A DNA stretch of 64,000 bases from Acheta domesticus (Eukaryota > Arthropoda > Insecta > Orthoptera > Gryllidae): contig JAHLJT010009355.1 in the NCBI GenBank assembly GCA_031308135.1, positions 3,471,217-3,535,216 of the forward strand. The letters run 5' to 3'. A program made the translations under genes and the position numbers. The notes beneath the pieces are model-generated. The model was given only the letters and a program-made list of their open reading frames with translations. It had not been told where the DNA came from and ran no database searches. How positions within the stretch are numbered: position 1 is the stretch's first letter; every line of letters starts with the position of its first letter. This document shows, piece after piece, positions 58,254 to 64,000 of this stretch.

Positions 58254-58290
58254 GTCTCGGAGATATTTTGTCTCCATCATCAGGTACATT
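58254..58290 (-). ncRNA. Hammerhead-ribozyme-like motif (Penelope-type), degenerate
   Basis: On the minus strand: CTGATGA (58277-58283), then a stem GGAGA/TCTCC with loop CAAAATA, then GAGAC (58254-58258) where a hammerhead has GAAAC. CTGATGA-stem-GAAAC is the conserved hammerhead core, and Penelope-like elements carry compact versions with very similar stems. One core base differs, so activity is doubtful. No Penelope reverse transcriptase was found nearby. Confidence 0.4.
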
Positions 58291-59265
58291 TTGGCTTTTA
58301 TTAAATATAAGTTTTACGTTTGTGAATAGTAAGTAAAACAAAGGAATTAATTTGATTCGTTTGTTTGCGGGAATGACGAATAATTCGTATAGAAACGGGT
58401 AGTTTGATGAGATAACAGTACATTTAATTATTACACTTTTCTGTTCATTTGCATTTTGTGCGAGCGGTTATCCAAGAATGTGTGAACCATACTGAATCAG
58501 CGGTCATTGCTGCAACGCCGCCACTGATAAACAGATGGCGATCATGATGGCCGCCGTTTGTTCGCGTTAACAGAAACTAATAATTTTATTTGCGGCTAAA
58601 ATACGCATCGCGCTTCGTTGGTATTACGACGTAGTGGTGCGACATCGGCAACAAAACCTCGATGTTGCCAAATGTTAATAAAACATCGACCAAAAACCAT
58701 TGCTCTTTTAAAGCTGGTTTAGTTATCTCAAAATTGAATTCGTGCGCACAAAATTGAATTTGACAGTGGCCGTGTATATTAATATCATAATTAAAATTGA
58801 ATTCAAAGTAAACTTATAAACCCGTCTCCCCATGCAAACAAAGAAGTGCAATGAAGGCGAAGGAATACAAGATCATCAGTATCATCGCGGACGAGGGATA
58901 GTGTGCTAGATGAAAGGAGGACAAAGTTATGTTATTATTTCACATTTTAACTTTCACAAAATTGCGATTATATAAATTCTTTATCTATAAATAAAACATA
59001 AAAAGGAAAAAACTATGAGCACAAAACATCAATGTTCAAAAAACATCGCTTTGAATACATCGATGTTTGAAACCGACGTTTTCAAACCATCGACATTGAT
59101 GTCGCATGCCTATGGTCCGATTAAATGGAAGTTGGTGACTGACAGTTTGCGAATAGAAGGGAGCTACGTTGACAGTTTCCGCACCACTGCGCACGTGCTT
59201 TCGGGAACACTACATAAACACTTGAAATGCATGGTTTATTAAAGTAACGAAATGACTCGTTGATA
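58291..59265. other. Unassigned DNA
   Basis: No gene or repeat recognised. A run of short CATCGATG-like phrases at 58640-59110 is of unknown meaning. Confidence 0.4.
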
Positions 59266-59269
59266 TTGC

Positions 59270-59580
59270 GTGCAGCTGCAGCTTCAGAAGCGCGAGTGTC
59301 GTGCTGCGTGGCGAAGGCGTCCGCTGCCTATCGACGCGTCCGCCGCGCCGGCCGCCGCCCCGATGCCCCATGCATTGTTTCAGCGCCGAGTTCACACACG
59401 CCCCATGCAACTTTATCCGACCCGCCCCCGCCCCCGCCCCCGCCCCCGCTTCCGCTCCTTCCGGCCCCTTCCGGCCCCCGCCCGCCCGCCCGTCTCAGCT
59501 GCGGCAGATTGACAGCCGGCGCTTCATTGTTCAGCGGAGCGGGGAAGGGCGGCGGGGACGGGCGACAAATGAATCAATAA
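59270..59580. other. CpG-rich island with (CCCCGC)n
   Basis: Dense CG and CCCGCC repeats at 59425-59450. A promoter or element 5' end is possible, but no gene follows. Confidence 0.4.
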
Positions 59581-59609
59581 GGAGGTCCTGTGCCTCAGAC
59601 TGTGACACC

Positions 59610-59950
59610 CGCACCTCCCCCCTCTCCCCCCTCCCACTTCCTCTTCTTGCCTCTGGCTCGTCCTTTTCTTCTTCTCCCTCTTCTTCACCATCTCCCTCTT
59701 CACCTTCCTCCTCTTGCCTCTGGCTCGTCCTTTCTCCTTCTTTCTCCTTCTCTTCTTCTTCACCATCTTCTTCCTCATCCCCCTCTTCACCTTTCCCACT
59801 GCCTCTGGCTCGTCCTTTTCTTCTTCTTTCTTTTCTCCTTCTTCACCATCTTTCTTCCTCTACTTCTCATTATCCTCCTCTTCTTCCTTCGTCTTCTCCA
59901 TCTTCATCTTCCTTCTGTTACTTGATTTTCTTCTTGTTCTCCTCCTTTAC
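59610..59950. repeat. CT-rich low-complexity tract
   Basis: Over 300 bases of pyrimidines with (CTT), (CCT) units and imperfect repeats of GCCTCTGGCTCGTCCTTTTC (about 59654, 59715 and 59801). Frames across it are compositional artefacts. Confidence 0.85.
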
Positions 59951-60589
59951 GTCTTTTTAATATTTTATTGCTACATGATTCTTAATATAATGACAAACCA
60001 CCATGTATCTCATTATATTGTCCTTCCAGTCATTTAATAAACTCATAATGGTTCACCAGTGTGTGAAATCTCAAAACTCTTTTGAAGATTTCATCAGTTT
60101 TACCAAATTAAAGTTAGCATTATATTCAAAATATAATTAATTAAATTACATTTGAAAGTTATATTAAAAGTATAAATGATGGAAAATTTTGTAACACATT
60201 ACTATGCTCATTTTCCTGAAATTCTCGAGTAAATGTCAATGCTGTTCCGATACGGCACTTTCTATGGAATGAAAAATAATTACTTTGCTTTCTTTTTGAC
60301 AATAGTTTGAAAAACGTATGAGATATTTGTTATAACCAATACTATTGTAACGATTAAAATGATGGACTTGGAAAACCTATTTCATATTTACTAAACGTCC
60401 AATCATACGAATAAAAATGTAATATATTCTTATTCTTCACAGATTTTACTTGTAATTCTAACTGGCAGTATCCGATTCATTCGCAGATCAGTACAAGACG
60501 ACTACAGTTTCTGAAATCTGACTACATAACATGTAGAAAGAGTAATTTACTACATATTAAAACCAAAATTTTTCTACTTTTTTGCATTA

Positions 60590-60720
60590 GGCCACACTAC
60601 ACGAGTTTTTCTGTCGAAAAATCCTTTTCAAGCAAGCCGAACTAACGAGTTTTTTGCGCAAAATACTTCCGCAGCAATATAACTTCCCCCATATATACTC
60701 CATATATACGTATCAAGAAA
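60590..60720 (+). repeat. R1 dispersed repeat fragment
   Basis: TTTTTCTGTCGAAAAATCC and an end at AACTTCCCCCATATATACTC, as near 7060-7130 and 29330-29380. Confidence 0.45.
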
Positions 60721-62302
60721 TAAAAATTCACATCCCCTCATAGGACACAGATTGACTTTCAACTGTATAGCCTATGCTTTTTCGTGATTACACATTTCTT
60801 TGACGCGTACTTATTAACATTGCTTACATGACTCGTTAACCATTACATGACAAATTGACGTCTGGTGTCGTGTTGTGTGTTTCGTTTCTTACTACTACCG
60901 GTTAACACAGATTTCATTACCTCCAATTTATATTTTGAATGATGTGCTATTATGTAATCCATATTAGAAGATGATATTACACATCTTTTAAATTCCAGAT
61001 TACTTTGAAATGTTAGAGATCGTAATGAATACTCATTATGACTCGTGAACTGCAATGTCTAATCTAAACGTTGCTTTTCACTAAGTAGAAGTTCACGTCA
61101 AGATGATTTCGCATTTTGTGAATATCAACCGAATTCCCCCTCTCTGGATTCTAGTTATCAGTTGCTGTCAACCTATTTCCTCTTACTCATATTCTTCGAA
61201 AATCATATTTTAAAATAACGTTTCAAATAGATTTGCGTGGTTTGAAATTCAGTATATCGAATAAACACTTTAATTTCTTGATATATTCAGATTTTGTTCC
61301 TCTTAAATTATTCTTGTTGAAATTGGCAAGTGAGAATAAATGGTAATTTTCCAGAATAAAAATTATTAAATTTTAATTGATACATTATTTTTTTTATTGT
61401 GAAAGATTACTACTTTTAACATATTCACATGGATTTCCACATTACTTTGGAGTTACCACCGAGTTTATTCTTTTTAAAAATCTGCTGAGTTGCTTAGAAT
61501 TCGAGAATAAAAATAATTTAAAAAATGAAATTGGAATTTATTTCTTCTTTATATATTAATTTATTATGAACACCACCTCGAAATTTAAGAATTTAATTTT
61601 TCATCGCTTTCTGTGCAGGGTTATAGTTCGTTGGCTTTCTTTCAACATACTTTTCATCAAAGGCCTTCTTTTATGTGCATGTTCTCTTGCTTTCGAGAAA
61701 GGCTTTGTAAACCCTTTGCCCGAGGTCTCTCTGAGCACTTCATTCTTTCATTATTATTGAAACACAGATAACTCAGCTCATCACATAAAGCCTTAACGTT
61801 AATTTATTTCGGGTTTGTTACTAAAAAATTAAGCTGCCTTGTCTAGAAGCGAGTTGAGATTCTTATTTTCTCACCTAAACAATTTGCTGATGAACTTTCT
61901 GAACATACTCATTACTTTTGCGCAAATTTAATGGGTGAAGCAAGAAAATCTTGTACTCTGACAATTTTTTCTAGTGGTTCATTTAATTTTTTTTCAAAAA
62001 TTCGTATTTCTTGTGATTATATCACTTCGAAGACACTTGTTTAAATTCCTGCACTCGTGGTATATTAATATTTTACATTTTGAAGGTGACATTTTTGTCC
62101 GAGTATGGTTATCAAGCTTATAAGCAATGACAAAAATAATTACAGTAGTGTGCAAATCGTGCGGGGACAAACTATTAAATTTTAATTGTATGCATTTATT
62201 ACTGTATGTATAATACAATTTGAAGCTTACTGTATATTTGTAACTAATGTGACCTACTTTTGCTGTAATGAATACAATAAGTATTATTTCTTTCTGTTTT
62301 AG
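60721..62302. other. AT-rich DNA, no gene recognised
   Basis: No repeat or coding signature seen. Confidence 0.4.
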
Positions 62303-62398
62303 AATATGGGAGCTGCCAGTTCTGTAACTTTAAGAGAAGACGAAGCGCAAGATAGAATTTTGGCATCTTCATTACTAGCAATGACGCACGGAAACTAA
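62303..62398 (+). CDS. Candidate short exon, MGAASSVTLREDE peptide
   Basis: A strong acceptor (TTATTTCTTTCTGTTTTAG) is followed directly by AAT ATG and a 30-codon frame beginning MGAASSVTLRE, ending in TAA. A Gly2-Ser6 pattern would fit N-myristoylation. An AATAAA follows at 62431 and a GTAAGG donor at 62448, so it may be a terminal exon or a leader exon. No family recognised and no partner exon found. Confidence 0.25.
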   Translation, partial: NMGAASSVTLREDEAQDRILASSLLAMTHGN

Positions 62399-63119
62399 GC
62401 TAATCAATCCTTTGAAAACAAAAATAAATTGCGGGTTAAATGAAAGGTAAGGACATACATAAAGAATGAAAACAAAATAACTATAAGCATTGGAAATTGA
62501 AGCATAAAGTTGCATATACATACCAGATTACAGAGCAACAAGCAATGAAGTTGATGAAGAATGAATTTTAAAACAAGAAATCGTCAGAAGTAAAATAAAT
62601 ATTCTCGAGACGAAAATGAACAGACTACCAAGGCGAGGGGAAAAAGATCGCTCTTTAAAGACGGACGTCCGTCAGAGGGAAAAGAAAAGTGTACTCCTGA
62701 GCCATTCAAAACCTGTTACAATGGATCAACTAATTACATTAAAGGAACAAGAAGGTAAACTTCATTTAAAATCTGTTGTTTTGAGGGACCCCCGGTGGTG
62801 GGAGTTCCGAATGGAAGTGGTTTTCCTCTTAGACTTCGGCTTTGTGATCTCCAGCATTTTGAGCAGGAGAACTAATTCTCGTGTGCAGGTTGTGAGACAG
62901 TAGAATGTAAAACGAGTGGTGTGGCAGCTTTTACTCGTGACGTATTCACCGAGTGTCAGTCAGAGCTTCTCATCTGCGTGGCATTCCCCTTTACGTCCGT
63001 CCGTTCTCATCCCTCTTCTCCTGCAACCCTTCCCAACAATATTTACTACTACTACTATTATTATTATTATTATTCCTCCTATATCACAACTAAAGATGTT
63101 ATGTGCTCGGGCTGAATAT
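62399..63119. other. Unassigned DNA with (ACT)n/(ATT)n
   Basis: Trinucleotide runs at 63040-63075. No gene recognised. Confidence 0.4.
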
Positions 63120-63545
63120 AAAATCTACTCCAGGTTGCAACAAGCTACCTAAGGAGTAGATCTGTGGGTGCCTCTACAATTACCTTGCGCAGAATGTGAG
63201 CTGTTCGAAAATGAAGCGATTTCTTGCACTTCCAGTCTTTTGAATTACCAGGGAGTTTAGACAAGTTCATACTCAAATTTGTGGAACAAATCCCAGAGCT
63301 CCGATAACTATCGGGACGACTGTGCTTTTACGCCCTACATTCGGCTGATCTCGATTCCAAACTCTTGTATTTTAAGACGTTTTCTCTAGCCTCCTTGGTA
63401 ACGACGTTTTGATCGCAAGGTACAGCAACATCGACAAGTAAACACGATTTGTTCTCCAAATCCCGGATGAGTATATCCGGTTTGTTTGCCGCTATCGTGC
63501 GATCAGTTTGAATTTGTTGGTCGTACAATATCGTACACAATCCAA
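63120..63545 (-). pseudogene. Restriction-like endonuclease fragment of a non-LTR retrotransposon
   Basis: The minus frame reads YDQQIQTDRTIAANKPDI, then CLLVDVAVPCDQNVV, then ENVLKYKSLE and a stop. After a frame shift comes VVPIVIGALGF, and after another RTAHILRKVI. PD-x(n)-VDV-x(n)-KY followed by VVPIVIGALG is the layout of the PD-(D/E)xK endonuclease at the C-terminus of R2/NeSL-like elements. Frameshifts and stops make it inactive. The reverse transcriptase is not in the window. Confidence 0.6.
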
Positions 63546-63551
63546 CAGACC

Positions 63552-63552
<1 letters not shown>

Positions 63553-63588
<36 letters not shown>
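63553..63588. repeat. (ATT)n microsatellite
   Basis: Pure ATT run beside the retroelement fragment. Confidence 0.95.
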
Positions 63589-63589
<1 letters not shown>

Positions 63590-63667
63590 TAAAGTCGCAT
63601 CAACATCTAGGTGATTAGCGACCACTATTGGGTTTGACATGGCCAACTGTGAAGATGACATGATATG

Positions 63668-63771
63668 GTGATGATAGAGGGCGAAAAGACGAACGCAAAT
63701 ACACCATGCCCGAGGCGGGACTCGACTCGGCGATCCTTGGGTGCGACATCACCACGACACTACAGCTTTAC
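63668..63771 (-). mobile_element. tRNA-derived SINE, copy 3
   Basis: Shares CACCATGCCCGAGGCGGGAC with copies 1 and 2, and has the A-box-like end at about 63760. It is more diverged in the middle. Confidence 0.65.
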
Positions 63772-64000
63772 AATACAACCTTTGGAACAGCCCTAAACGC
63801 CCCTACAGTCCTAAATGATCTATTCCTGAGCAGAAATGCAGCTCAAAAGAACTTCAAAGGCGGGTGAATAAAAAATTCGATGTCGTATTGTTGAGTTGAT
63901 TCCAAATTTCCTTGCTATAACTATTTTCTTCCCTATAATAAGACATAGAGAGGACTATTAATTCGATTTTGAATTATTCTTGCATACGTACTTTTCACAA

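Noticed and set aside
59301..60037. 219-codon Pro/Ser-rich plus frame and overlapping frames
   Set aside because: CCCGCC and CT-tract translation in all frames; no codon bias toward one frame and no splice signals.

Overview
The window is non-coding-rich eukaryotic DNA, AT-rich overall, and most likely from an arthropod, probably an insect. The clues are introns with GT/AG borders, a serine protease of the insect modular type, a BEL/Pao LTR retrotransposon, tRNA-derived SINEs, hAT, piggyBac and TA-targeting MITEs, fragments of non-LTR elements and a long satellite. The species cannot be named from the sequence. A 100-N scaffold gap sits at 38093-38192.

Layout. 0-5 kb: two nested MITEs, then the last three exons of a serine protease, with a one-base frame break at its conserved Gly-Trp-Gly, then a SINE. 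5-10.5 kb: a mosaic of two unclassified dispersed repeats (called R1 and R2 here). It is interrupted by two oppositely oriented hAT MITEs with separate 8-bp target duplications, one of which carries a third MITE. 11.6-16.2 kb: the best host gene, a split C2H2 zinc-finger gene with a Gln/Trp-rich N-terminus and seven fingers. 19.2 kb: a degenerate THAP-domain exon. 22.2-29.3 kb: a young BEL/Pao element with 857-bp LTRs and a CAGAC duplication. It keeps gag, protease and the integrase zinc-binding domain, but has lost reverse transcriptase, RNase H and the integrase core. 30.3-38.1 kb: about 41 copies of a roughly 189-bp satellite whose monomer is itself a dimer of about 95-bp half-units. The array runs into the gap.

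38.2-50 kb: mostly unrecognised DNA with microsatellites, a 122-bp tandem repeat, GC-rich islands, R1/R2 copies and a second SINE. 50.6-53.3 kb: a decayed multi-exon copy of an uncharacterised arthropod protein family, on the minus strand. 53.7-54.8 kb: a Jockey-like LINE endonuclease split by a MITE. 55-57 kb: AT microsatellites inside perfect palindromes, and a LINE 3' end. 58.25 kb: a hammerhead-ribozyme-like motif of the Penelope-element type. 62.3 kb: a weak candidate exon. 63.1-63.5 kb: a restriction-like endonuclease fragment of a non-LTR element, next to a third SINE.

Only the zinc-finger gene looks intact. The protease may be real (if the frame break is an assembly error) or a pseudogene. 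Everything else recognisable is mobile or repetitive, and repeated nesting gives a relative insertion order. I could not run searches; family assignments rest on motifs read by eye, and repeat borders given as approximate really are approximate.
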